Assembly: GCF_031755915.1 (NCBI RefSeq)
Contig: NC_083389.1
Location: 19,616,001-19,680,000 of the forward strand
Direction of reading: 5' to 3'
Origin: Ziziphus jujuba
Taxonomy: Eukaryota; Streptophyta; Magnoliopsida; Rosales; Rhamnaceae
Length of the DNA stretch: 64,000 nt
This document shows, piece by piece, positions 13,682 to 26,700 of the stretch (position 1 is the stretch's first letter; every line of letters begins with the position of its first letter). Below the pieces are notes generated by a model that saw only the letters and a list, made by a program, of their open reading frames with translations, did not search any database and was not told where the DNA came from. The position numbers and the translations under genes are program-made.

Positions 13682-15259
13682 GGAAGAGAAAAAAGAATAA
13701 GAGAATTCCATAGAATTAAGAAACAAAAAAAAAAAAAAAAAATGTATATTGAATTGAAATTTTGTCGATTCAAGAAGGGAAAATTTGGTTCCAATAGAAT
13801 AACTTATTTTGGTTGCATTACCATGCAGTTTTCTTGTATACATAGGTCTCCTAATTGTGTCAAAATGGATAATATTTTTACTTTGTATATTCACACCTCA
13901 TAAGTTAGATTTTCCCTGGCCCACAAATTTTGTAAATGTTTTGGGAGACGATTATTATTTTATGTGAGGGACTTTTTGTAAATAGGCAGGATAAGGAATT
14001 GGGGGCAGAGCGCAGATGTCATTTGATGAATGGCTTTTTGATTGGAAAAAAATAGTGCAAGTGGATTTTGCTAAGTTTTCTTGTTTGTATAATTTATTTA
14101 TTAAGTTAATAATTGGGAGTACTTAGTAGTTTTTGTCATTTATATGTGGTTTTCCAGTAAGTGGTTATGCTATTACTGCTTGTTTGAGAGTGGTTTTGAA
14201 ACGGAATCACTTTTGAGACGATAAATGTGCTTTCTATAATGTGTGGCCAAAAATATGAAAATGGTTTTGTGATCGTTGTTTATAGGAAATTCTATATTTG
14301 GAGATTTCTAAGGAATCACTCTTTTTAGGAAGTGATAAAGTGATTTGTGAGAGATCATTTCATTGGTGTTTTTTTTTTTCTTTTTTTCAGAATCATCAAA
14401 TACGTAATTATCTAAAAAAAAAAAAAAATCATAAAAAATCACTTTTTGGGGGGAATCATTAATCAATTCCAAATGGGGCTTTTAGTTTGTGAGGAACATA
14501 CTTTCCAGTGGAGGACTCAACTTTTGAAGACTTTGAGATATTTGATATTATTTCTAGATGGTCTTCGGCTCAAGTCATTCTTGAACGACAGTAACTTCAC
14601 TCGGAATGGTGAAAATGCCTTTGCCCACTCAAGAAGGACTGACAAGAAAAATACCTTTCCTCTGAATCTTCTCGGAATATTGAAAATGCCTAGCCCATGC
14701 AACACGGACTTGGGGGAAAAAAAATACCTTTCATCTGAATCTTTCACTTTTTTGTTTGCCACTACAAAGGAGGATCATTCGTTTATCAATTCTTGGTTTT
14801 TTTTATTTGATTCTGATTCAGTTGGTCCTGGTTGTTTCTCTCTCAAAATGTAACTCCTCTATCAACAAAAAGTTACAATAAAATCCAACAGTTTAATACA
14901 TTAATTCCTCCCAGAAGAAACAGTAGCAATCACAACTTAGGAAAATAAGATACAAAATAAAAAAAAAATAGGGATAAAAAAACATATTCACTAAATTTCC
15001 TATGCACAGATCAATCCTCAATAACACATTTGCTTATATTTTAAGCAAAGCTTTCAGATCCATATCTTGGGAAGTTTTCTTCATCTACCGTGAACCCGTA
15101 ACAGACATTTGTTTTTTTTTTGTTTTTTTTGTTTTTTTTTTGTTCAACAACCCAACTTGCTTTGTGCCTCACTACATAATTCTACATCTCCATGTCTTAT
15201 GTGGAACTACGTTCTCTGATGTTTTAGCAATCTCACCTGAGAGCTGTCTCACTGTGCTC
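13682..15259. other. Intergenic region between convergent genes
   Basis: This 1.6-kb gap separates the stop codons of the TMEM8-like gene (+) and the CRCK2-like gene (-), so it should contain both 3' untranslated regions. It has poly-A and poly-T runs near 13724-13741 and 15112-15140. A 135-codon open frame at 14446-14853 has no recognisable motif and contains a near-repeated phrase (CTCGGAATGGTGAAAATGCC and a similar one near 14670). I do not call it a gene. Confidence 0.6.
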
Positions 15260-17181
15260 TCACTCTTCTTTTGTTGAGGCACTCCTTAGTGAACGGGTGG
15301 AATACGAACGGAAATCTGAAACCGCTGTCTCCCTGTAATCTCTGCGGATGCTCCAAAGGATCTCTGCACATTTTCTCATGCTAGGGCGGTTCTGCCTGCG
15401 TGGAGCCAAACATTGCAAGGCTAGTTCGAAAAGCTTTTCGATAGTTAGGTAATTCACTTCAGTCTTTTCCAGCTTTGGATCAATGGTTGAAGTAGCATCT
15501 CCATCACTAAACATCTTCATGGCCTATCAAACCAAAGCAAGGGATTTAAGAGTTGAATGAGTGTTATTTCGACTCTTTAAGTAGGAGGTAGATTTGATGT
15601 AGATTTCTTAAATTATCCAATATGATTGACAATGAACAAGTTTGTAAAATTGAATATTTTTGAAAATTAATCAGCGAAGGAGAAAAGAGGTGCACACCCA
15701 TCTCGCAGTTATCCGCTCTTTGAGTTCTCGTTTTGGTTCAATAGGACGCCTGCTGGTGACAAGCTCAACCAATAGCACGCCGAATGAGTAGACATCACTC
15801 TTCTCTGTAAGCTGATATGTCCTTAGGTATTCTGGGTCCAAGTAACCTGCAGTTCCTTTAACTTGCGTAGATACATGTGTGGCACCTGAATCACTGTCAG
15901 CTGCTAGTCTAGCAAAACCAAAGTCTGCTACCTTGGCCCGAAAGTTTTCCGTAATGAGAATGTTGGAAGATTTTATATCTCTATGAATAATTGGATGATC
16001 TGCAAACGAACTTTACCTGGTTAGATCTCTCTTCAGATTTCAGACCTAAACAAAGAGGTCTAGTTTTAACAGATTCAAATGTAAAGCGGTGCTGCTACCA
16101 AGCACAAACCTGTGTACATATGGAGATATGTGACAGCATGAGCAACATCAATTGCAATATCAAGCCGTGTGGCAAGATCAAGAATGTTTCCACGCAAACC
16201 TGAAATAGTTATCATTGTGATTATTGCATTGCATATACACAAACAAAGTCAGATACAAAAAGGGAAACCACACAGATAGAGTACTCACAATCCAAATGTT
16301 CTCTGAGGGTTCCATTGGGAACATACTCCACCACAACAATTCTTTCATCTTTTTGCTCCAGATACCCGTAGAATTTGACCAAATTCAGATGTTCAACCTG
16401 TGCCAGTGTCCGGATCTCGCTTTGAAATTCCGTACCCAAATGCTTATCATATAGACTCTGCAAACAAGGTAACCGTTACCATTCACACTCAACTCTGCCT
16501 CTGAACATAGAACCCAATAAATAAATAAATAAATAAATGAATAAAAAGCCTTGAATCCTACTTTTTTAGCACGCTTAATAGCAACAAAGGTACCATCTGC
16601 CAGTCTTCCCTTGTACACGGTCCCAAACCCTCCTTGCCCTATCTTAAAGTTGGGGGAGAAGTTTTTTGTGGCCTTATAGATATCTTCAATCGTGAATCTT
16701 AGATTCCCAGGTTCTCCATTTGTCGAGTTATTTGAAATGAGATAGACACCCCGGTTGGACGCACGTCTTCTATCAAAACCAGCTCCGGAAACATCCGATT
16801 TAACTAAGAAATGACAAAACAAATTTCTTTGTTATTCCTGATTAAAATCATTCAGAGAAAAACACTTAAAATATGCTTCAAACCTACTGCAAAAGCATTT
16901 TCATACATTCAAGCATAGGCAATGTGGTAGTTTCCTTTTTATATATGTCACAAATCTTGAAAGCCAAATTTAAACCATGAAAAAAATAAACGAGGCTATA
17001 AACGAAGTTGGGGACTCTGTTTAATGGTAGATTCGTCCCCCAATTATATGAGCTCTACAACAAACAAAACCAGTCAGTTTTACAAGCAATATATTATCAT
17101 CAATTTTCCAGAAAAATACTCCAGAAATTCTTCGCTTGGCCTTGATTTATAAATAGTCTTGTCATTAATTTTCCAAGGAAC

Positions 17182-17216
<35 letters not shown>

Positions 17217-17821
17217 CATTCATTAAACTATATCCTATATTTGCTCAATTTGAAGGGGGGGGAAATATATATATATATGTGGAATTTCCTTTTTTCTTTT
17301 CTTGTGATCACTGTTTGGTTGTTGAAAAAAATCTGCGGACCAACAAAGAAAAATGGAAGTGTGGACTTTTTAAAGTTTTAACCATATATATATATATATA
17401 TATATACACCAGATTTACAATATCCGAACTTCAGAAGCAACTCTCAAGACTCAAGACCAAAGAAATTCTGAATTACCACCTCCATCAAGCTATACGTTTG
17501 AAACAGAAAGGTACCAGAAGGAGATTTGTAATCTTCGGAATCAGCGATGCTCTTGGAAGTCGCCGTCTCCGGAGGAGTGAAGCATGCTACGAAGACTCCG
17601 GCGACAGACCGGGCGGCGACGGCGACCGGATTGCGGTTCTTTACGGTGGAGGCAGCGGAGTATGTGGAGCTCGGAGAGTATGGAAATCGGTCCGGCGTGC
17701 TCCTGTAGTCGGAACTGGATCCCCGGCGTCCGTGAGACGTGTTCATTGTGTGGGGTTCCATACGGTCGGGCGTGCTCCTGTAGTCGGAATTGGATCTCCG
17801 GCGTCCGTGAGACGTGTTCAT
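15260..17821 (-). CDS. CRCK2: Calmodulin-binding receptor-like cytoplasmic kinase, CRCK2-like
   Basis: Six exons on the minus strand (17821-17515, 16803-16562, 16457-16289, 16199-16110, 15999-15698, 15523-15260) join to 458 codons (457 residues). All introns are GT-AG. There is no signal peptide or membrane helix. A Ser/Arg-rich N-terminal region (about 1-140) precedes a complete RD-type Ser/Thr kinase domain: Gly-loop GQGGFGTV at 158-165, VAIK Lys179, HRD Asp277, Asn282, DFG at 295-297, then the [10 protein letters not shown] activation segment. The family binds calcium/calmodulin and acts at the membrane or in the cytoplasm in stress signalling; the calmodulin site itself is not proven here. 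The first 50 residues are a tandem duplication. The Arabidopsis relative At4g00330 sits beside the relatives of the next lectin kinase and MATE genes, which supports orthology. CRCK1 or CRCK3 are the alternatives. Confidence 0.85.
17672..17821 (-). repeat. 75-bp tandem duplication encoding the N-terminus of the kinase
   Basis: The first 25 codons, starting [20 protein letters not shown], are repeated by the next 25, starting [20 protein letters not shown], with a few substitutions. The unit is 75 bp, so the frame is kept and a second in-frame ATG is created at the start of unit 2 (17746). Either ATG could be the real start. Confidence 0.9.
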
Positions 17822-17827
17822 TGTGTG

Positions 17828-17829
<2 letters not shown>

Positions 17830-17865
<36 letters not shown>
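17830..17865. repeat. (GA)18 microsatellite in the kinase 5' leader
   Basis: Eighteen uninterrupted GA units read as CT on the sense strand of the kinase gene. They end nine bases before the annotated ATG at 17821. CT-rich leaders are common in plant promoters and leaders; length variation here could affect expression, but that is inference. Confidence 0.95.
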
Positions 17866-17869
<4 letters not shown>

Positions 17870-20800
17870 GGGTAGTTATGGAGTTACGACTTCTCTTAAT
17901 AAGCCTTGAGAGTGAGGACTTTGAATTGTCTTCTTCAAAAAGTTGGAGACGCTACCTTGCACCGTTGAAGCGTGTTTATAACAAGGAAAGGACGCTCACC
18001 AGTCTAACGTGCGCCTCGTCCAAGTCAAGCGTTTTAGATAATTCGGTGGATTTTTTGTTTTAAGCAAAAATTGTGGATGTTTCTTTGAAAAAATAAAATA
18101 AAATAAAATTTTTATTTAAATTAAAATATATTTATTGGTTGAAAACTACATATATTTTCAAAAAATTTCAAATATATTAACTTTCGTTTTGAGTCCTAGT
18201 ACTCATAATTGTTTTTATTTGGTAACTTTTTAGGGGTAAAATTAATTTCCTTTTATAGCAGTTTAAATTTGTAATATATATATATATATATATATGTATA
18301 AATATTAGATTGCATTTAAAAGCCGTAGTTGAATTAAAAGTTCTCTCCCTAATTTTCATCTTATTACTTTTAAGAGAATTATTATTATTATTATTAATTA
18401 TTATTAATTATTATTATGATATGGATTCTCTTAGCTTTAGTGATATTGTCGGAAGGAGTAAAACCACAAAATTACAAAAAAAGTTAAAACCAACAGAAAC
18501 CACTTTTTCTTCTAAGAATGACCAAGAAATCAAATTTTCTCATTTTCAAAAAAAAGTACAAAAATGAGATAGAAAGAGAATTACAAATATGAGAAATGAA
18601 TGAATTGAGCTCCGAAAGCATTTTTCTTTCAATATTCTTTTATTATTTATTATTATTATTGGGTTAATTTCTATTCTAAAAAGAAAGAAGTAACTTTATG
18701 ATGTAAATGTCAAAAGCTTACCGTTAGATTTAAATATATTTCATTTGAACAATATTTATATTTTAATTTACAAAAAATGTCACTTATAAATAAAAAATTG
18801 CCAACGTAATTGTGATTGTGATAAAAACAAATTGATTTTGATTTTCATTTCCAGCTTAACATCAAAATGTTCTTGTGGCGGCAACTTAACAGCAAAGGTT
18901 ATTATTTCTTCAATTAACAATTTGAGTTAGAATCTCTCTACCTCTTTTATTTTTTATTTTTTCTTTTTTATTGTGGAAGTTACCTCCATAATACAGCGAA
19001 GTCATTGTATATGCGCAAAAAATAAAATATAGTAATTTTTTTTTTTTAAAAAAAAAAGAATGCATTAATTTATTGGATATTAATTATTTAATAAACAAAT
19101 TAAATAATACTTAGTGAATTTTAATATGTGTTAGGAACACGTGTAGAATAGTTAGGTGGTCTATGAGAATTACAGTAGTTTCGATGTGATTCAGTTGGGA
19201 AAAAAAAAAATATATATTCCGTAGGAATACGGCTGTTGACTCCAGCGGACACGTACACAGACCAATAGGGGGCCCCACGTCCAAATATACTTTCTTTCAA
19301 TTCTGTAATTAAACCAAAACAATAACACCAAATTTAATTAGTAAATATTAATTATTATTTAATAATTCAGCAAATTATTTTTTCTCGTTTTATAAATACT
19401 ATATATTTAAAAAAAAAATACTATTTGTATTATAAAGCATCAATGAAATATATATTATATGACAATTTAATTAATTATTTTAATATAATTTATTTTTTAT
19501 ATTAAACTTTTGATATAAAAAATCAATACAAATTAAACACACTCAATTAAAATTTATCATTTCTATATGTATACTATTAGTATTATAAATAGTGGTAAAT
19601 AGTAAAATTTATCTAAAATATGTTTATTAAAATTTAATAGGTCATTGAAAATAATTAAGGATTGGAAATGATTTTGTAGGAATAATTTTTGTTTTCAAAA
19701 ATTAAGAATCATAACTAATAGGTAATTTAGGTAATTTTCTAATAACAGAATCACTAAAAAGTGTTTACATATTTTTAACAAAAATATAATAAGAAGCGCT
19801 TTTATCTTAACAAAAACACTTTTAGTCATTTCAAAATCAATTTTCAATCAGCTTTGCATAACACTTTTAAAAAGGAGGAAAAACACTTTCCTAAACGAAA
19901 TATTATTTCTTTCTTTATTTTTTCTTTTTTGAGAAAATTATTTCTCTAAGTTGGTGTCAATTAAGAAAAAACCCATTTTTATTTTCTTTTCATTTTTTTT
20001 GGAAAGGTGATTAAGTATACTGTCAAGCTTTTTATGAATATTCGTTTTGCTGTAGATAAGTCACATCCAACAACACAGTATTTAGAATTGGAAATTGAAT
20101 AGACAGATTACCAGTAAGCTGCTCATATATGAGTAGCCAGAAACTTACTCCATATATGATTTTGGTGATAGAGAAATTAAGAGCAAGTCACTTACCCTTT
20201 TATTAAAAGTTAATCAAACTTATAATCTATATCCTGCTGTTAGGGAGGAGACTGTCAGCCTTCCCAAAATCATATCAGTGACTAATGAGTACTTTAGGTG
20301 GGTGCAGATTCATAAGAGGGCTAGATCAGATCAGTTGGTTGCAATATTGCCTTTGTTTTAAGGAAATCTTTCCAGTCAACATCAAAATCTGTTTTACAAG
20401 AAATTCAGGAAATGGATAATACAATTAGTACATGCTCATTAACCACATGATTGCAAAATTTAAGAAAGAAATTTACACTAGGATCCCTTGTGTTTTGCTG
20501 GTTTTGCAGAAATACTTCTATGTTTTCAGAAAATTACCCAAAAAAAAAAAAAAAACAACCCACTCTGTTTCGTTTTTGTTTCAATATGACACCTTCTTAT
20601 ACATAAACTTTTTTCAATTTCATGTGTAAATTAAGTACACGTAAATTTGCAAATATCAATTACAGTGTGATTGATTGTACCATGAAAATATGAGAATTTA
20701 CAAGTGAAAAAATTCAAAAAATGTGCACAAAAGAGGTGACATTGCAACAAAGATGATATGTGAGGATTGTTTCTGTAATTTCTAAAAATAAATAACCATT

Positions 20801-21729
20801 TCTGAAAATATTCCTGAAGAGTTTCCATTGTCTTTCCATTGTCTACCAAATATCAAGAGTCAAGTACAAAAAAAGGAAAAGACATGGGAGCTATCTACCA
20901 AAATGAAAAAAGACATGTGGGAGCTTAGTTTAAGGGATCTAAGTGGATTCACTACTTCAATGAGTTAGCAAAAAGGATTGGCCCATCAATTTAGATAGAG
21001 ATTGGGTCAAATTTAACACTTAAGGCCTAAAAAGTTTCCTCCTGGCCCATTCACCCCAACTAGGCAATCACAATCTCACTCATATATTGAAACATCGGTA
21101 TTTTGAATCCAAGAGTAAGATTGAGAGAACCAACTAGTTAGGAAAAAGTCCTAAATCTGCTTTCACTTCTGTAGAACAGTCGATTGTATGGACTTCCACT
21201 GGTAAAGTCATCAATCTTTGTTTGATTTATTGGTTATATGTCAAATGTTGAGAATATAATTGTACACTAAGAATTTTACATTCTTTCTGTGGAAAAAGAG
21301 TTTTAGACCATTCAAAGACTTGGGGGATGCAAACTAGGCCAGATTTCAATGGGCTGAAATTCCTTAAAATATGCATCCGATTCCTGATTCGTGTCCCCTC
21401 GAGATGGTCCAGCAGTGAAACTATACCTTTGTTAAACAATAATCAGGAGTTCAAATCCCAACCAAAAATAAATAAAAATAAAAATTTCTGGTTCCTACCT
21501 CCTGGTATATGAATACCGCTAATAGCAAAGATCTCATCTACCTTATTGAAAAATAATAGATTTTTTGTTCTGATTTCAACCATGATACACTGACCATAAG
21601 AAAATAAATATGCTAACAAAATGAGTTGTATGTGGCCATATAGACTCATGATATACTTATAGAAGGCTAGTTATCCATACCTCGTCAGAGTGAACGACTC
21701 CAAAGCAGAGCACTAGTAAATTATGGAAG
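17866..21729. other. AT-rich intergenic region
   Basis: About 3.9 kb between the kinase start and the end of the PPR gene. It contains a (TTA)n-like run at about 18378-18417, TA runs near 18275-18296, and poly-A/T tracts. A G/C-richer island near 19200-19290 contains GGGGCCCCACG and CACGT-like words. Short open frames (18310-18567, 20432-20629, 20631-20849) have no recognisable domains. The segment just upstream of the kinase should hold its promoter. The segment below 21730 should hold the PPR gene's 3' UTR. Confidence 0.6.
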
Positions 21730-23766
21730 TTAAAGGGCACATTCATCCAGAATAATTTCAAAATCAGTGAATGCATTGGCAAAACACTTTTCTTCCTTCA
21801 TTGACCTAAGCAACAACCATAACATGGCATACACCTCTGATGCTTGTGGGTGAGATTTATCACGTGAAACAAATGTATGAACGTCACCAGTAATCTCTAC
21901 CCAGCTACAACCAGGAGCTTTATGATCACAACTATTTCTCATTGTTTTACGAATTCTTGCCACATCAGTCCAATGACCTTCAGAAGAATAGGTGTTAGAC
22001 ATGAGAATGTAATTTGTAGGTTTATTTGGCTCCAATGCAAAAAGCTTTTCTGCAGCCCATTTTGCTAATCCTACATTTCCATGGACTTTACATGCCCCAA
22101 GGAACGCTCCCAACGTGTCTGGACCAGCTTCAGTTGGCATCAAGGTCAAGACATTGAAAGCCTCGTCTAGAAGACCGGATCGTCCGATAAGGTCAATGAG
22201 ACAGGTATAATGTTCTGAATCTGGTGGTATACAATATTCATCGATCATTGTCTTGAAGTAATGAAGGCCTTTATGTATTAGCCCTCCATGGATACAGGCA
22301 GAAAGAACCCCAAGAAAGGTGATTCCATCTGGTCTTATGCCATAAATTAACATTTTCTCGAAACACTCGGTAGCTTCTTTGGCAAGACCATGAAATGCGT
22401 AGGCACAAATGAGTGAAGTCCATGTAAACAGATCAGGGTCTAAAATTGAGCTGAAACATTGAGATGCATTAACAATGCAGCCACACTTGGAGTAGGCATC
22501 TATCAAAGCATTAGCATTTGATGGAAAGGACTGAAATCCAGATTTAATTATGTATGCATGAACTTGTGTAAGTTCACTAATGACAGACAAATCACCACAT
22601 GAACTCACAATACTAGCCAGAGTTAGTTCATCTGGGTAAAAATCTTCGTGAAGCATTTTCTGGAAAAGCCTTATAGCCTCCTTCCCTTCTCCATGTTGTC
22701 CATATGCCACGATCATGGTGTTCCAAGACACAACTTTCCTAATGGAAATCATATCAAAAGCCCTTCGAGCATCCCCTATGTCTTCATTCTTTGCATACAT
22801 GTCTACAATTGTGCTGGCCACCACAACATCTAAGTCAAAAGATTGTCTAACAACAACACCATGAATCTGCTTTCCCAAATCACAAGATCCCAGATTACCA
22901 CACAAGTTGAGCAAGCTACAAAACGTAAATTCATCAACCTTTACACCTTCCAACTGCATAGATTTAAAAATTCCAAAAGTCTCTTTGGCCAAATGATTCG
23001 AAGCATAGCAATGCACCATCACATTCCACAAAACCAAATCTTTATACAAAACATACTCAAAAGCAAGCCTCGCATATTCAACTAAACCAGATTTTGCATA
23101 CAAATCGACTAGAGCAGTAACAACAAAACAATTAGAATCAAATCCTAACTTTACAATAAAACAGTGCAATTGCCTACCAATCTCAATATCATTCAACTCG
23201 ATGCATGTACGTATCAAACCATTGAATGTTATATTGTCCGGATGCACAGTTTCCAATAACATTCTCCTAAAAAAATAAAAACCCATGTACGAATTCGACT
23301 TGCAATGACTTCTATCATCAACAACCCCACATATCACCGTGTTCCACGCTACCACATTTCTAACAGTCATTTCACCAAGCAATCTATGTGCATCACCAAA
23401 CTCCTTGCATCTAACATATAAACACAGTATCCGATGCTGCAAAGACAGAGTACACAATCCCAACTTCACCAAATGCCCATGCAGTTGTTTTCCTTCACAA
23501 AGAAAACCCATTTTCGCCGAGATTTTGAGCGCGTTTGAACAAAGAGAATGAACCCAATGAGGGTCATGGAAGTAGGAAGACTCATAAGCTGGCATTAAGG
23601 CTCTGAGTGGGTTCAGAGGGAGACATGTTGGAGGTTGATGAGGGTCGACTTGTTCTGTGGCATTTACGTTGGCCCGATTAAAAAATGAACGAGGGTTTGG
23701 GGGGAAAGTTAACTGTCGTTTGAAATGGACGGTGGGGATTGAGGATGAGCGGCAGCTAGAGAGCAT
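21730..23766 (-). CDS. PLS-class pentatricopeptide repeat protein, E subgroup
   Basis: A single exon of 679 codons (678 residues), typical of PLS-class PPR genes. The first in-frame ATG is at 23766; the open frame begins slightly earlier but without an ATG. After a basic, proline-containing N-terminus that could be an organelle transit peptide, the protein is a run of alternating P, L and S repeats from about residue 85 to 560. Repeats have recurring phrases such as VVAWNTVICG, LVLWNVMVHCYA and VVSWNTMIVAYGQ. It ends with E and E+ motifs (YILMSNTYSSEGHW, then CSWVEI) and lacks a DYW domain. Such proteins bind organellar RNA and specify C-to-U editing sites, recruiting a DYW partner for catalysis. 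It resembles Arabidopsis At2g46050, a predicted mitochondrial protein; target and compartment are not visible in the sequence. Confidence 0.9.
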   Translation of the reverse strand: MLSSCRSSSIPTVHFKRQLTFPPNPRSFFNRANVNATEQVDPHQPPTCLPLNPLRALMPAYESSYFHDPHWVHSLCSNALKISAKMGFLCEGKQLHGHLVKLGLCTLSLQHRILCLYVRCKEFGDAHRLLGEMTVRNVVAWNTVICGVVDDRSHCKSNSYMGFYFFRRMLLETVHPDNITFNGLIRTCIELNDIEIGRQLHCFIVKLGFDSNCFVVTALVDLYAKSGLVEYARLAFEYVLYKDLVLWNVMVHCYASNHLAKETFGIFKSMQLEGVKVDEFTFCSLLNLCGNLGSCDLGKQIHGVVVRQSFDLDVVVASTIVDMYAKNEDIGDARRAFDMISIRKVVSWNTMIVAYGQHGEGKEAIRLFQKMLHEDFYPDELTLASIVSSCGDLSVISELTQVHAYIIKSGFQSFPSNANALIDAYSKCGCIVNASQCFSSILDPDLFTWTSLICAYAFHGLAKEATECFEKMLIYGIRPDGITFLGVLSACIHGGLIHKGLHYFKTMIDEYCIPPDSEHYTCLIDLIGRSGLLDEAFNVLTLMPTEAGPDTLGAFLGACKVHGNVGLAKWAAEKLFALEPNKPTNYILMSNTYSSEGHWTDVARIRKTMRNSCDHKAPGCSWVEITGDVHTFVSRDKSHPQASEVYAMLWLLLRSMKEEKCFANAFTDFEIILDECAL

Positions 23767-26700
23767 AGAATTGTCCAGGAACAACTGCCAACCAGAACGG
23801 AAACAGGGGAAATTGGTTCAGTTTCTTATATTATTTAAAAAAAACAATATTGTTTAGCTAAATATTGGTTTATCAAATAAATTTATTAAATTATATGATA
23901 ATTGATTCGGTATTTTATATTGGGTGTTATTATCTGTGTATTTAGAAGCAATTTTAATGTATCAATTATTAAGGTAGTCCAACGTAGTAATTTTAGCAAT
24001 AATCATTTTCACTGGGGGAAAAAAAAAAAAAAAGTTGTATTTTTCATATTTTTCTGTTACATTCATTTCCATATCAAATTGACGCTGGAAATTTATTTCT
24101 TCGTGGAGCTGCAAATGCAATCAAATGTGATTTTCAGCAATAATTCTTAATGCCTGCTTGGCCATGGCCTTTAAGAAGTGTTTATATATTATTATTATTA
24201 TATTTAAAAGGTAAAATTTGTTTTTGAAAAAATATTTTAAGTGGATTGAAAATTGTTTTACAAGAATAGGTATAGATTTTTTCTTTTTCCATATTAAAAG
24301 TGAAAATTCAAACTCAAATTATTTCTTTAAAAAAAAAAAAAAAGAAGGCTTTTACTATTGAACTGATACGCAAAATGTATAGACAAATAGATAATTATAA
24401 AAAAAGAAAAAAAAAAGAAAAAAAAATGTTTTCTGGTGTTTTATGAGAACAGCCCTGAATCAAACCACAAAACACATGTAAATCAGTAAATTACTTGTAT
24501 TTATGAATCAAAATGCAAAACATAAAACAATAATTTTCTCTCCCTAGGAGTTTTCCAAGTCTTTCCCCTCAGTGCTAAAGTTTGGACCCCTAGAGATATT
24601 AGCAGAAGCCTGCTCATATTCCTTTCGTAACGCTTAAGGGTGCTTTGAAAATCCCCTGATTTTTGTTCATGTGCATTCCATGACTCCTTCTATGGTCTTT
24701 AATCAGGTCATGTTGCTTTTTGTAACTGTTACTATCAGTCTTTTTAGGTTTAATACAATCTGATATTTTTCAACCAAAAATTCCCCTGTATGTACCATTT
24801 TTACCTTGCAGGTGGATTGGACAAAGACTTTAAAAAACAAGGAGGTTAAATGTCAAAGTTGGTTTGCAACTTTAGCAGAAAATAGTGCTTTCTATATAGG
24901 CAATTAGGCAAAAGGCAATTCCATAACATTGAAATTGACAAAAAGATAACCCTATTTCCTCCAATTATTTTTTTTTTAATATTAATGAATAAATACCCTA
25001 TTTCCTCATTTTAACACATAATATTCAAAAGCATATTCTTCTTATTTTATTTTTATTTTTTTGTCATTGGGATTCCAACTCATATTCAATTGTCCGTAAT
25101 TTTTTTCTCCATGGGAGATGTAATTTTTTTTCTTTTTATAAATTTTTCCCCATAAGCAGGACCCGCTAGATGGTGGAAAGTCCATATTTGTTCCTCTTTT
25201 CATAGTCGCATTTGATTTTTAGAGCAATATAAATCAGAACCCCAATGATTTATATGCAAAACTTCCAAAGTTGTAATGATTAACGCCATCTCAATTTCCC
25301 TTATTTCTTTTTAAATTTTGTGAGAAATATAGGACAAAACTTAACATCTACGAAAAGCTTGGATGCGTATTTCAATATAATATTAATTGGAGGCTGCTTT
25401 GTGATAACAAAAAATCAAGGTTAAAGTGAGAAAATTGTTCTTTGACAGTGATAAATTAAACCCAAGTGCTTGAATTTTGATATATTCTAGAGCTTCCCGC
25501 GTGTATGTCAATATATGATTAATTGGAGGCTGCTTTGTGATGACAAAAAATCAAGGTTAAAATGAGAAAATTGTTCTTTGACAGTGATAAATTAAACCCA
25601 AATGCTTGAATTTTGATATATTCTAGAGCTTCCCATTTTTGACAAAATCCAAATACATTTGATGGTGATTATTTGGAGTTGTATATGGAAATAAAAAATT
25701 AGGGTTGGTGGGATGTGAGTGTTGGCTTTGTACATGTGAATTTCAACCACGTACACATGTTTGTGAATCTTATAGACATGTGGCTTTCAATGGATGCAAC
25801 TATATTTGGTATTTAACATTTCATGTCTACATGGTTGAAGCATTAGATAGATGCTTTGAGTATGGTTATTGGTTATTTCAAATGATAATCATTAATAATA
25901 AGATAGTTTATGTGTAGTTATAAATGGTTTTCATTTAAAATTTTTTTTTTTTTTGATTGCTTATATGTAGTTTACCATTATATAAGCTGTCACGTTACAA
26001 GTATATTGTAATTTTTAGTAATATATAACATTAATTTTTTTTTCTTGATAAAAAAAAAAAAAGAAAGAAATTATGTCGTTAACGTGTATAAGAAACACCA
26101 ATTATTTAAAACATTAATCTTGTAGAAAGTGATTTGTAATTTAGCATGCATGTAAACATGTGTAAGTGCTTCTTTCACTACCACCTTGTTTTTTTTTATT
26201 TTTTATTTTTTTATTTTTATTTTTTATTTTTAAATTACAAGTTATTTCAAATTCCATTGCTATAATTTGAATTCGTGCTTTTATTGTATATATAAAAATA
26301 TTTAATCATTGGAGCTATCCACTTTGTCACACTACTATTTTATTTGTTAGCCAATTTATGGATAATGAACGTCATTATCTATCTGCCACTAAGTATGATA
26401 AATTTCAGCCTTGGATTGTTCATTCAAAAGGAGAATTGATTTTTTTTCTTTTTCTTCACAAATGAGAATATTTGTATAAAGATTGATTGAAAAAAAAGAA
26501 AAGAAAAAGAGTATTCATATATAGATAAGAAAACAATATATTAGCTTGAATCACTGGTCAAAATATGAAAAAAATCAAAAAATAAACTAATATCTCATTT
26601 TAAAAACAAAGTCTTATTTTTAGCAGATAGCCTTACTCATTTTCCATAGGAAAAAAAGGAAATTCCACATAATCAAACTGATGCAAGTATCTTCATATAA

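Noticed and set aside
14446..14853. 135-codon open frame between the two convergent genes
   Set aside because: No recognisable motif, contains internal repeats and low-complexity sequence, and lies where two 3' UTRs are expected.
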